Assembly: GCA_033026295.1 (NCBI GenBank)
Contig: CM065184.1
Span: forward strand, 12,961,501-13,025,500
Direction of reading: 5' to 3'
Length of the DNA stretch: 64,000 nt
From: Channa striata
Lineage: Eukaryota > Chordata > Actinopteri > Anabantiformes > Channidae
A program made the translations under genes and the position numbers. The notes under the pieces are model-generated. The model saw only the letters and a list, made by a program, of their open reading frames with translations, ran no database searches and had not been told where the DNA came from. This document shows, in pieces, positions 27,701-39,200 of this stretch. How positions within the stretch are numbered: position 1 is the stretch's first letter; every line of letters begins with the position of its first letter.

Positions 27701-28713
27701 CCGTCATGTAAGCCAAGTCTCTATAGAGAAAACCTCATCTCTATTCACCTCAGTGCCTCAAACATCTGCTGCTGGGGCACTCCAGAGATCATTAACCCCT
27801 TCACTGCACTGCTCGGCTGCCTTTCCTTTGTTGCAGAGATGAATTCAGTTTGGACAGAGAGCACAAAAGTAAAGCACGAGACAATTAAATCTAGATATGG
27901 TCACGTGTTGAGAGCAAAACCTTAATATGAACATAAAAAAGTGTATATTTGGACAAGAAAGGCCTTCCACTATACAGCGATGGGTTGCCAGTCATGCTGC
28001 GTCTTTCTCATTGGTGTCCACAGTGGTAATTGGGCCGTGAGCACAGTTTGAAACGCGGTATCTGTTTGGTTAGCAACTCTGCTCGGTGTTTCTCTCAACA
28101 AATCCAGAAGGTTTAGAGTTCTGTGTGCGTTCTTCGATGGTTGGCGTCTGCACTTATGCGCTTGCGTGTTTACATGTTCACATGCCGTCAATGAGAGGGA
28201 ATGCCCGATTTTGGCAGCCCAAGCCGAAACCCTAACTGGCATTCTGGAAAACCCTGAGCTCAAGTTCCCCATCACAAATCCATCCTCTTTAGAGTGAAGC
28301 CAAAATGTGAACATGAGCTAAGGTACAAACATTCATCTATTTTTCTCTTCCTCTCTTCTATTCAGAAACTTCAGACCTTTCAGAGTTTGAGCTGCCCCGG
28401 ATTCTCAGCCGATGAGTGCCAATCAAACCTCCCCCCGCTCTCCTTTAAGACCTCCTGCCAACCAGATTCAGACTTCACCGCCGTGTCTGAGCTGGGACTG
28501 CAGTCACGGCAGGAAGTGGAAGGAGACGATGAGCAACAGGATTCGTCCTACGAAGAGCTCGATAGCGACTCTGCTTGTAGCAGTGACTCTCAGCCCGGAT
28601 CTCCTTTGAGCCCGGATGGTAAACACACCCTCTGGAAGAGTGATTGTGGAACAGAGAGGGACATTTTCCAGCTGGGAGGAGAGCTGGATCTTGACCAGAT
28701 TGAAAGAAACTGA
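18792..28713 (+). CDS. fam53b: Fam53b / Simplet, nuclear regulator of Wnt signalling
   Basis: FAM53B (zebrafish and medaka 'simplet') promotes nuclear beta-catenin accumulation and cell proliferation. Four coding exons join in frame: 18792-18872 (MVIIFSKTLEKKK..., phase 0), 20183-20231 (RELHTMSRGTTLFSCG, phase 1), 22087-22943 (phase 0) and 28366-28713, giving 444 aa (human 422). Family signatures are APPSKRQCRSLSFSDE (131-146), VEKRRCHSGGS (165-175), MQRSSSFSLPSR (190-201) and SRSRSQPCVLNDKK with basic KRRRPE (291-313, the expected nuclear localisation signal). The end of exon 3 reads QRPSLNLAKMTQ. The acidic Ser-rich C-terminus ends in GGELDLDQIERN, like the family's GELDIEQIENN. A histidine cluster at 234-242 looks lineage-specific. 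The start is chosen because MV-I-F-S matches the family N-terminus; a possible acceptor lies at 18766-18767. fam53a and fam53c are less likely, given these motifs and the eef1akmt2 neighbour. Confidence 0.94.
18873..20182 (+). other. fam53b intron between first two coding exons
   Basis: It is bounded by GTGAGC and a pyrimidine-containing CAG acceptor. AT-rich, with no internal feature recognised. Confidence 0.7.
20232..22086 (+). other. fam53b intron before the large coding exon
   Basis: It runs from a GTGAGT donor to a TTGCAG acceptor. A G9 run occurs near 21091. No other feature is recognised. Confidence 0.7.
22944..28365 (+). other. Last intron of fam53b (5.4 kb)
   Basis: It runs from a GTTAGC donor to a TTCAG acceptor after a pyrimidine tract. 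It contains a T-run at 26795-26808, a TG/AG tract at 27111-27150 and a G10 run near 27189. No coding exon on either strand is recognised. Confidence 0.7.
27111..27150 (+). repeat. (TG)n/(AG)n compound microsatellite
   Basis: A TG run passes directly into an AG run, in the last fam53b intron. Confidence 0.9.
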
Positions 28714-29523
28714 ACATTTTATCGGAGACTGGACTGTTATATAGGGTTGTTGGACACTGATGTACGAAAAGACGGCTGTTAGAGCTGTGAGGAAAAAAGA
28801 GTTTGAAAGGGAAAATGTAGGAAAGAAAGGAAAGTTGTTAAGGGGTCGAGTATGTTGTTAATGTCTGGCTTCTTAATGACACGTTTGCCTTGAACATTCT
28901 TACTGTTTGAATCAAAAAGAGTTTGTTTTTTGTAAATTGGGTATTCAGCTTAACTCAGGAGTGGGAAAGTGAGGGTTAGTCCTAGGAAAACCTCCCGAAG
29001 CCCCACTGTCTCTTCAGCCTGATGACCTTTCCAAAGTCAGCTAACCTTAGGTTTAGTACTGTAGCAATAGCTGGGCTCTCCTGTATTTAGCTCGAGTTTG
29101 TTTTTCGGAGGAAGCGAGGGCCTTCAGGGTAGGGCGAAACAGAAAGGGGTAAAGATCAGAAAAATATCTTGACACAGACGTACCTTTGACCTGCATCTTT
29201 TGTGCACACAAGCAAATCTGATTTTTATTTGTATTTTTTTTCTTTTCGATTGTGCTGAATGTAGGCTCAATAAGCTTTATGAGGGGTTTGGAAAATGGCA
29301 GTGCCTTCTTTTGGAAGCTTGTTATGGTTCTGTTTCTCAATCGAAGCCACCTATTCTGACCTTTTTTGTAGTTTATTAATATGCAAACTGTATATTTGAC
29401 TTAAACACTGAATCTCAAGTTTTCAGTTCTAATATCAATGTATATTTTTCTAAGTAACTTTTTATGAACTGTGTGTGAAGGAACCAGATTACTTTCCTCT
29501 AACAGAACGGACAAGAAATAAAT
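28714..29523 (+). other. fam53b: fam53b 3' UTR
   Basis: The stretch runs from the stop codon to the first good AATAAA at 29517-29522. AT-rich TGTATATT segments occur near 29389 and 29439. No other gene fits here, and the length is ordinary for the family. Confidence 0.6.
29517..29522 (+). terminator. fam53b polyadenylation signal
   Basis: AATAAA at 29517, followed by 'tgtacaacctgctctc' and a more T-rich stretch. It is the first canonical hexamer after the stop codon. Confidence 0.6.
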
Positions 29524-30793
29524 GTACAACCTGCTCTCAACGCTCTGATTTAACTTCAGTTTATTAATGCGAGCTCTGGAGAAGAGATTTCATTTTGGCA
29601 GATCAAAAGTCTGAATAACCTGCAAAGTTTCCAGGTACTCTTTAGAAGTTGTACTCGCTCACCCACACTCACTTCCTGCATCACATTTCAGAGCCATTTT
29701 ATTGAAGCTTGCTCATTCAAAGTTCATTGTGCTGATGTCCATGGAGATTTTTTTGATCTCCATTGTTTATGGACCAAATAAATTCACAGTTTCAACAGTG
29801 GCTACCTAAGCCATTAACAGCCCTTTTTTATTATTTTCAGCACATTAGGTAAGCATCTGTGTGATGCCCTTATGCTGCTCACCAGTCCCAAACAAAAATG
29901 TCAGGAAGTCTAGACGTGGAATATCCCTGGCTAATAATCCATTGACCAGAGGAGGTGATGTCAGGAGAAAATGTCCTGGGCAGACAGACACGTTGGCCGG
30001 GCAAGTTTGTTCCTCCCAGGGATTTCCTATCATGTCTTTCTAATGTCTGTCCAAGTTGCAGAAAGAAACTTGCACCACCTGCAACCCTTTTATAAGGCTC
30101 CTTTAGGTGTCTCTGTTTAAAGCAAAGGCTTGTGTCATTATTACTGGCCACCAGGGAGTTTGGTGGTAAATAAAGTGATAGGACAGATTGTTTTTCCAAC
30201 ACAGAGAGGAAAACCTTGGCCGCATAACAGTGTTTACATCCAAAACAGGATGTTCTGGGCAGTTGAGCTTTTCCTTCGATCATAGCCTTGAAGGAAGGTG
30301 AACTCCGACATCTCAGCTCTAAAGTGTTTGCTTACACAAACACATACCGCAACACGTACAACACACACTCTTCTTCAGAGGCCCTGAAATGGATACCGAG
30401 TGTGATATGCTCATCTACGCAGAAGCCCTGTCACCAGGCCCGGAAAACTGCATTACTAATATCATCTTTTTCATTCCCAATGGGTGGGAGTTTTCCTCTC
30501 TGTCTCTAGAGTTTGTTCACATATGATACAATTAACAAGATGGCAGAGGGCTGGAATTTGAGGATGGGGCGGTGGAAACCGGCATAGGCTGGCGAAAGCC
30601 ACCAACATGTTCACACATAATTTCTTTAATGTGACACAAAAGGCTGGAAACCCAAAATCCCAAGGCTGTTAACAGTAGTCTGGTGCTCACTGCTACCAAA
30701 GGTCAGTAAGCGACGCACACAAACAAACGTTTCCCCTTGAGCAGGAAATGGCAGGGTAAGCGGGGGAGAGGGTTAATATCTGAAGTAAAGCTG

Positions 30794-30803
30794 CTATAAA
30801 TAG
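30794..30803. promoter_or_regulatory. CTATAAATAG element (TATA box or MEF2 site)
   Basis: This perfect match fits the MEF2 consensus YTAWWWWTAR and is also a strong TATA box. It lies about 1.3 kb past the fam53b polyadenylation signal, with no gene recognised downstream. Confidence 0.3.
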
Positions 30804-32279
30804 GGAGCATTGTAGTTGCGGCTGACAAATGTAGACATTGGACAGAGGGAGACAGGAAAGGCTGCGTTACACAAATTTACAGCATCTTGGACTGATCGCG
30901 CTCGATTACATTTGAGAAAACATTGGCAACATTTTCAAAGAAAGCTGTGTTTCACTCTGTCAGCGAAATCACTCCAACTATCCTCTGAGAACCTCAGAAG
31001 AAAGGAGACAGAATAAGCTTTTTGTAAGCCGTCTACGATGAAATCTGACCGGCAATCCTGTTTTTTTGCTTCTTTGCTTTATTAGAAGGTTTTTTCTTAT
31101 GAAATACTGATGCATTTGCTTTTCCTGCCCTTATTGAGCTTGTGTGTATTTGTGTTTGGTGTTGCTATTTTTGTTGTTCAAGAAAAAATTGATATAGTCC
31201 AGATGGGCAGTCAAAAATAGACCAACAACAAGGAAGATGAGATGATTTGTTTGCTGTAAGTGAGCCTAAAGGAACAAGCAATTCACAAAATAATGAATCA
31301 AAAACAAAACCCATAAATGTAACAATTATCCATAATTATATTTTGATATCCCCTCTATATTAATATAGATTGTAACATAATGACTCAAACTTGATTTCCT
31401 TTTTAAAGATCAACATGAATGGAGGTAAGTAGAGTGATGAGGAAGTTTCAGATTTGTTGGTTATTTATAGAGAAACTTTCATTCAAACCAAATGGAACAT
31501 GTTGTTGTTAATGCACACGTGGTTCACGTTTCAGTCAACTGAGCACGTGCATGTCGGTTTAGGACGACGTCCGCGTTCTCACCGGAGCTGAATGCATGTC
31601 ACCTACAAACAAAACACGAACGTCCGTTGCCCCAGTTTACAGAAAGCTACTGTTTGCGCTTGGGGCTGCTCAGATGAATCTTCATGTTAAAGACAGCTGC
31701 GTAGATGCGGGTCTACATGCATGCTCGCAGTGTGTGCGTGTGCTGGCAGACACCTATCATAGTCAGACAGGTGGCCAGCAGTGTCACATGTCACTGATTG
31801 ACTAGTTTTCCACTCAAAGGTGACAAAGTGCAACCTGACACTGTGTCGCCATGGTTCCAATGAATGCCGCGCCCTCCCCTCCACCTCTGCATCTCACTTT
31901 GATTTACATCTTCATTATACTCGGTAATGACTGGTTTTGTCACATGCCAGCCACCCAAGAGCACCTGGAAATCCCTCTATTATAGCCGTGTTTTTTTTTT
32001 TTTTACAGATAATATTGCATTACACAAACCACTTTTCTCCCTGTTCACATCTCTCGAAGAGATGTACTTGCAGGAATTTAACATGAAATCCTATAATGAC
32101 ATGAAACAACGATGATAATTGGCTTCATGGTCATGCAATGCAGAATTTTTTTATATGTATAGAAGATGAAAGTATTAGCTCCCTTGTCTATCTATCTTCT
32201 ATAGGTAAAGCCTTGGTCATCAGGCATTCAAGTTTTATTAACTCATGAACCTTCAACAGTTAAAACACTTGGTTGAAGC

Positions 32280-32307
32280 GGGGTGGGGGGGTGGGGAGGG
32301 GGGGGTG
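32280..32307 (+). repeat. G-rich tract with quadruplex potential
   Basis: Runs of 4, 7, 4 and 8 or more guanines are separated by single bases. It meets the usual G-quadruplex pattern of four G-runs with short loops. Confidence 0.7.
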
Positions 32308-35300
32308 TTATTTGGACAGTATACTGTAGTGCAATCCTCTCCTTGCAGCTGTCAGAAGAAGAGGGAGAGTGACGGGCAGCAAATAGGCGTCACCTGAACG
32401 GTACGTGTTGTTGAACTTCAACGAGATAAAGCCTAAAAAAAACAGACTTCACTTTGTGCAACTGCTCGTAAGTCTTGCTGGGTTTATTGGGAGCAGATGG
32501 CGACATTGTTTGGTGTTTATGCGCTTTGCAGTATTCACAGCAACTCATTCAAATCAAGTGTTTCTCAAAGGACTTGCGCTGCCAGCCCCATTTAGTGCTC
32601 TCCTATTACAAGAAAAAGAAGTGCCACCGGACCACAGACTATTTGACAACATTTACGCTGCCAAGCATTTATTCCGTTTTGGAAATGTGTTGCCATGCTG
32701 CACAAACATTTCCCATTCTGCGACTGTGTGATGTAGAATATGAGGGAGAGGAAAGTGGGAGAACGTTTTTGCTCAGTAGAAGAACACGTGCTGAGAGAGA
32801 GAGAGGAAACACATGCCCCCCTTTTTTTTTCTATGAGTCCTTTTTTCTTTTGTGAGCAAAAGGGTAGTACACACAGGAGACTGGCTGTTGACTTGCTACA
32901 TACACAGTGATGACTGAGTGCCAAACAATGGGGGACTGAAATAGTCATGTTGTTGCAGCGGCTGGTCCAAATCCATCCATCACACCAGTCACATCTGGGT
33001 TGACTAGTGCTGCCTGGAGCACCTTCCGCGTGGTCTCAGTCCTGAGTGGCTGCGTCTCATGAATCAAGCCAAAATATCATCTGCGTACTGGAAATTCAAG
33101 TCAGTGGGTGTCTGGAGAAAATGATGAAGAGTTCCTGTGGGAAAAACATGAAACACATGAGCAGAGCTGCACCGCCATTGGTCTGATTGTCAACAGATAA
33201 TTACCATTAACAACAGCTTCCTTTATACATAATAACTCAATTACCCTTTCAAAAAGGCATTGCAATGTGCAGCACATGGTGCAAAGAAATAAAACGAATC
33301 TGGATCATGCAAAAGCAGAGTAAACAGATCTGCATCATTTGCAGAAAGCCTTGGTTTATAATCTGGCTTTGGGGCCTCAGAGGCTGCTGCCGTGACAGTT
33401 TAAATTGCTGATGTTTGTTTTCCAGTGACCAAAGGAGACAAAATTGACTCAGGACATTTGAGCTGTAATCAAACTCAAATCAGTGATTACTCAGGAGCAG
33501 CTAGAACGTAGACAGCTGAGTTTCAACCTGCCCGCTTACCTTTGACTTTGAGTTTGTCTCATTTCAGGATTCTTATCTGTTCACGGATAATAGAATCTGA
33601 ATTGGTGTAAATACTACCCGGAGTGACAATCAATGACAAATGACCTCGTTCGACAAGATCATTCAGCATACTTGCATTTGTAACATTGCATTTCTTTTCT
33701 TAAATGTGCTTGTGTGTACTTGAATTCCAGGTCCATTACACACAACAGCTAAAACTTTATCTTTACAACTAACACCTGCTATATGAAGAACTTTGAACTT
33801 TCTGTTAAGGTAAATGGCAAAAAGGAAGTTCCTGTTTACTAATCAAACCATATGTGCTCTGCAAGTCAAATATGTGTCGACCTGTGTCGTATTCACCCCA
33901 ACAGCTACAGGGGACTACTGCCATTAGAGGACTCTAGTTTCCACTTTTAATTCAGACTCGAGGAAAAAAACCTTTTAATTTAAATTCTTTGAAAAACTAC
34001 AGTAGACAGTTGTCGGCTGGTAGTCAGACTCAGCTATCACAACATTTCAATTCTTGTTTGCAGCCTGACACCACGTTCATGTCAGCTGATTACTTCTTGG
34101 AAGGAGGTTTTCATTTTGCTTTCCTTGCTTTGCTAAGCAGTCCACGGTGAGTCACATATTCATCCTGCCAAAGCGACCCAGGAGTTAGACTTTCAACAAC
34201 CGGTACAGCTGCAGTGTCATCATTGCTTGTTGGCATTTTCCAGTTTTTATATTTTTAATTAATGTAATAATGATTACATTGCATGAGAGAAATATGGTTA
34301 ACGTCCATCAGATCTACTCCATCCGCCTTCAGATGGGTTCTGTGGGTACGTATAGCAAAGGCGCCTGTCACGGTTGCATATCTGTAAACATGGGCAGACG
34401 AGAAGACGACATTTGCTGATGTTATCTGCACAGACATTAGTTGCTGGGAAGACAATTTCAAATCAAGTGTCTGGATAAACTGGTTGTAAACTGTTTCTGG
34501 CTAATCAAAAATTAAACACCAAAGAAACAATTTATGCAACAGTGGAAAAGTCAAAATAGCCTTGAATTGGGGTTTTTAAAGATATGCTTAAGTCTTAAAA
34601 GGTAACTGGTGCGGACACAAGTTTGCAGTATGCAAACCCACATGTGTGAGAGTTTTTTTTTAAAGTAAAGTCAGATCTAAGATGAGCTGGTGGCCATTTG
34701 TTTCAGTTAAGACGAAATGTTTGGTTCTGCATTTTGAACAGTGAGGAAGCCTAAACTTACCAACTGGTGATATTTATCTTGCAAAGCCCATTTGCATGCC
34801 ATCTTTCGGCTTTTTATAGTGTATTTTTAGGTTCAAACACGTCGCTCCCTTCCCCACATTCTACTCTGCAAAGTGTTCATGAAGAAACTGTAGCTGTGTG
34901 ATGAATGGATTCAGTTTGATCAATGTTTTCATTTTGTTTCCAAAAATCTGAAGGGAGGAGGAACAAACATGATCTTGGAGTGCTGTCAAATCCCTGAAAA
35001 GAAGATATTTTAGATGAGGCTGATTGCAGTGCTCCAGGTTCCCACCAAGTACCGACAGATTACTAATCTGTGTGAGCCAATGTTGTTGCTTTGGTGTGGG
35101 TCTCTGTCAAGGAGAGACACAGATAGTCCTGTTTGATCTAGCTGGGAAGAGAGTAAATTAGAGTGCTCAGAAAATCCTTGGTAAAGCATCAGCAGTTTGC
35201 CATTACGTCTGGAGCAGCAGCGCGTTGAGTGCTGCACTCGTTTTACTTTACTCAAGGTTAAAGGCTTTAAGACGACATCTTTGCAATCCGGTCTTTAGAA

Positions 35301-36235
35301 ACGATGGTAATGTTACACCTTTCACCGACAAAGAAAGGCAGATAAGGAGGCTCGCTGTGTACATCCACCTGTCTGCAGCATTTTTCTTCCTTTCATGTGG
35401 GAGACTTTAGCCCCTCTTTGTTAAAAATCGACTGTTGAATCTGTCTTTTCATGTTTTCACTTCTCCTTACATGCTTAGTGTTGCACAGGAACACGCTAAG
35501 TCGGCCATTGTGTAACAGCTCTATAGGGCGACTGGGTGTTTTTTTAATGTACAATGTACAGGATCATCATAGACATGCATAAATGAGAAAGGCTGAGGAC
35601 AATAGAGCTCTATGGGTGAGCAAAGACGCGGCTAGTGTCTGTTTTTCCTGCCTTCCTGTAGGCTTGCATGCGTGTGACAAAAGAGAAAGGCGACTTCCCA
35701 TGTTTGCACAGTGTGTGCTTTCCAAGTATGCGCCCTGCTTCTGTACTGTTTGTGTACGGTCTGTGTATGCCTTTCAGCCATCAAACAATGCGGTCACCTA
35801 CGTAGGACTCTGTCAGTGTTTGTGTGTCGTACCATTTGAGTCACTTGATGGACTTCACGCCTGTCTGAGATTTGGATGTTTCCTCCTGTTCTGGCTCTTT
35901 TTATCACCCCTCCCTTCCTTTGATATCCTTTACACTCATAATCAGAAAGATGAACGGATGGGAGGAGTGCAGGAGGCGGACAGAGAGATTGGGGGGTGGG
36001 TGGGGAGGGTGGGTCTCTTCTTTTATTTTCTGATTCTTTCTACGTTCTCTTATCCCTCCTCTCTGGAGCACGTGGCACGTGGTTCTTTCCCAAGGTTAGA
36101 GAACAAAGTCCATCCTGAGCAGAGTAAGTCAAACTCTCAATGGTGCTTCAATTTATCAGCTTCACTTTAGGATTTACAGCTGTATTGTGGTCTACTCCTT
36201 TTCATGAGAATCCACAGGCTGCTATAGAAAGGGAT

Positions 36236-36256
36236 GCACACACACACACACACACA
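36236..36256 (+). repeat. (CA)n microsatellite
   Basis: Short perfect CA run in intergenic DNA. Confidence 0.85.
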
Positions 36257-39200
36257 TGCATGAGCAATCACATGCATACCACAGGCACTTCATCATGTCA
36301 GGATATATATACAGTCGATGTGCACACTCGTAGCACACTTCTCTCTCTGAGAAAGAGGAAACAGGGATCGGAGAGGCTGAGCTGTGAAATGTAGGCGAGA
36401 GTTGTAACATCAGAATGTAACAAAAAAGGCAAGATTTTTAGAAATTCTCATCTGCAAGTTTACTTAGTTGCTTGTCTGACCTTAGGATATTTCACCAAAC
36501 ACGAGAAAGCAGCTAAGGCCTCATAACATTTTTCAACCTTTGTCCTTCGTCATGTGCCGGATGGTTTGTCAGCTGGGGTAAATATGGGTAAATGCAGCAC
36601 AATGTAGTTTGCAAAGGCCTTGTAAGGAGTTGGGGTTTGGAAAGCCCCATAGCATGCAATTCATTTTCCCTCCCTTGCACTCTCAAGTCCGCTCCACCCG
36701 GCTATTATCATGGGTTTGCTCTCCAGGGACCCCCAACACAGACGCTAGTTTGGAAACCCCAAGCATGTCTGACCGCCTGCATTTCAGCGACGGAAAAAAA
36801 GGGGAAGGAAAGGACGAAGAAAAGGAGAGAACGGCCTTGTTCCTCGCTGCATCTTCCTGACTCTGTGATTTCTATCCACTGTGAATGTAAACAAACAAAG
36901 ACATGAAAGAGAAAAACACGGGCAGAGAGGAGAAAAAAAATCAGAGGAGGCAAAGGAGGAGAGAAGAAACAGGCAGCGGGCAAAACATATCTTGGCACGA
37001 GGCGTGAGATACAAGTCACCAGCTCATTTACTGGTGCTAGTGCCAGACACGGAGACAAAAAACACATGCAGGCCAAAAACGCTGGCACCAGACACACTGG
37101 CACAGAGACGATACACGGGGCAAAGATTTCTGATCTGAAGATTTAACAGACCACAACCAAGAGGTTTTGCATGTTTGTGTCAACTACAGCTCCTATGGTT
37201 TATATAAGTCAAAATGCCTTCACGACACCACATTTAAACTAAATTCTAATCCCTGATTTGATTTTCATACAGAGGTCGCTAAGTACAGGAATTTCAGGCA
37301 TGTCAGTTTAAAGTTGCACTGTCAAGAAAAAAAAGTTCCTGTCAGGTAAGGTCAGCCCATGTGTTTTTATAGTTACATAACCTGTGCCGACCAAAGTGGC
37401 ACCATGCGAAACAGTTTGCGTTCACGGTTGGACGTCTGCAGCGACCAGGACGTCAGACGGATTAATTGGCTGCCAGGAGAGTAAAAGGAAGGAGCTTTAT
37501 GAGCTTTAAGCTCTGATTTCTGCTTTCAGGATTAGTCACTGTTACCTCTTTTCTTTTTCCCGGGCCTATTCTGACTAATCTTCTTTCACTAAGGAAGTCT
37601 AGATCAAAACAAGGAAGAGCTCACTGGGTGAAGCATCACTTCAGCAGTGATGAGACAAATCTTTTTCAACATCAACAGGGTCATGCTTGTGTTTGGAAAA
37701 TAAAATGAGCTATATTTGGGGGTTTTCCCATTTTCTCCACTATCCCAGACGTCCCACTTGACCTCTGTGGAGTGAGACTATCTGATTTTGCTTTCCTCCC
37801 CTCTAATGTTCCCCTCTGGAGTAGAATGGCAAACATACATACACCAGCCTAAACCCATATGGAGTTGCAAACATTCCCAGTAGAAAAAAGCAGGTTTCAT
37901 TTAGAGCAATTTCCTTTATTTCTTTAACTTACTCACTCCATTTTATCCCCGTGCATACCATGCAGGCTATAGCAGTGTTTCCAGCTGCCAAAACCGGCCA
38001 CAAAGTGCTTTCAAACCTGTGTCATACGGGCCGTCTCTGCCTCTGCTGCACCGCCCAAAACGACAGCGGGCACAGGGACATAAAGGCAGCATGTTCAAGA
38101 ACAGAATGTACACAGTTTTCTGATCCATAGACCATCTGTAATTTAGCCATATCTAAATATTTACTGAGAGCTTCCTCCTATTCAGCGTAGGATATCGTGA
38201 GGTTTGAAAATCCCTCCTGCGCTTCATATTTTGGAGTGTGGCCAATCATTGAAGCAGTTGTTGTGGCAGGTGATCCAGTAAGGATGTGAGCTGTCAGGAC
38301 TTTATGTTTACTGGTCGATGTACAGATAAAAGCAGCGAAAATAACTGCAGTCATGGGTGGTGTTGTCTGTTTAAAGGTTAACTTCCGAGTTTCCCAAATT
38401 ACTGTCCACAATCATCATTCAGATGAATCTTCTCTACTCACATTTGGAAGTTCACTGCTCAAAAAAACAGAGCGACAGACAACAGTGGAAACTATTTTAT
38501 TATGAACAAACGTCACACCACGTGATCTGTGTGGACAATCTTTGAAAATGGTCCTGGTTTTCTGAATGAATTGTCTGACGTGTTTGTACAGGTTTTAGTC
38601 GATGGAACAGGCGAATAAGCTAATCCAGGCTGCAGACTGACAACTAATTACATGAGTGGAGAAGAGCCTTTGTCGCTCTCAGTGTCTGTGTGGTGACTGT
38701 GGACAGTAAAATTAATTTAGAAAATGACTGACGTTATCTTTTAACTCTTTTAGTGTGGCAAACTAACATTTAAACCTTTGAGTTTGACCGATTTTTTGTG
38801 GACAGCTGGGGGAAGAGAAAAAGCTGCATACACACCAATGACACACAGTTTTTTGTCTTGTTAAAGCTGTTATGAGAAACGACGTTCCCTTGGCTTCATC
38901 ATCACAACGTTTCACAATACGAAAGATCATCCCAGCTACTGTTAATGGGACAATTTTATTTAGTGCAGCTTTATAATTACCACAGTAAATGTGCAAATGA
39001 ATAAAATGAATGATTTACATTGGGTGTGTATTGAGTAGGAGGGTTAAGAAACTCTGGTTTTCTGGGTTTGTACAAGTACGTCTGGTCAATTTCTATGATC
39101 TATTTACTGGATGGACTCCAGGCTTGTGACACAGCTTTTTTTTTTTTTTTGCTGATGCCCTGTGAGCCTGCCGCTAACACTGCGCCGTGTGTTTTGCTTG

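Noticed and set aside
34255..34461. Minus-strand frame with TG-x-F...HLKADGV, loosely like the LHPP C-terminus (TGKF...KADG)
   Set aside because: Spacing is off by one residue, the conserved FRPSDE stretch is missing, and no other LHPP exon is found nearby. Chance similarity is more likely.
36708..37103. 131-codon minus-strand frame rich in Phe, Leu and Pro
   Set aside because: It is the reverse strand of a polypurine stretch, so the hydrophobic composition follows from base bias.
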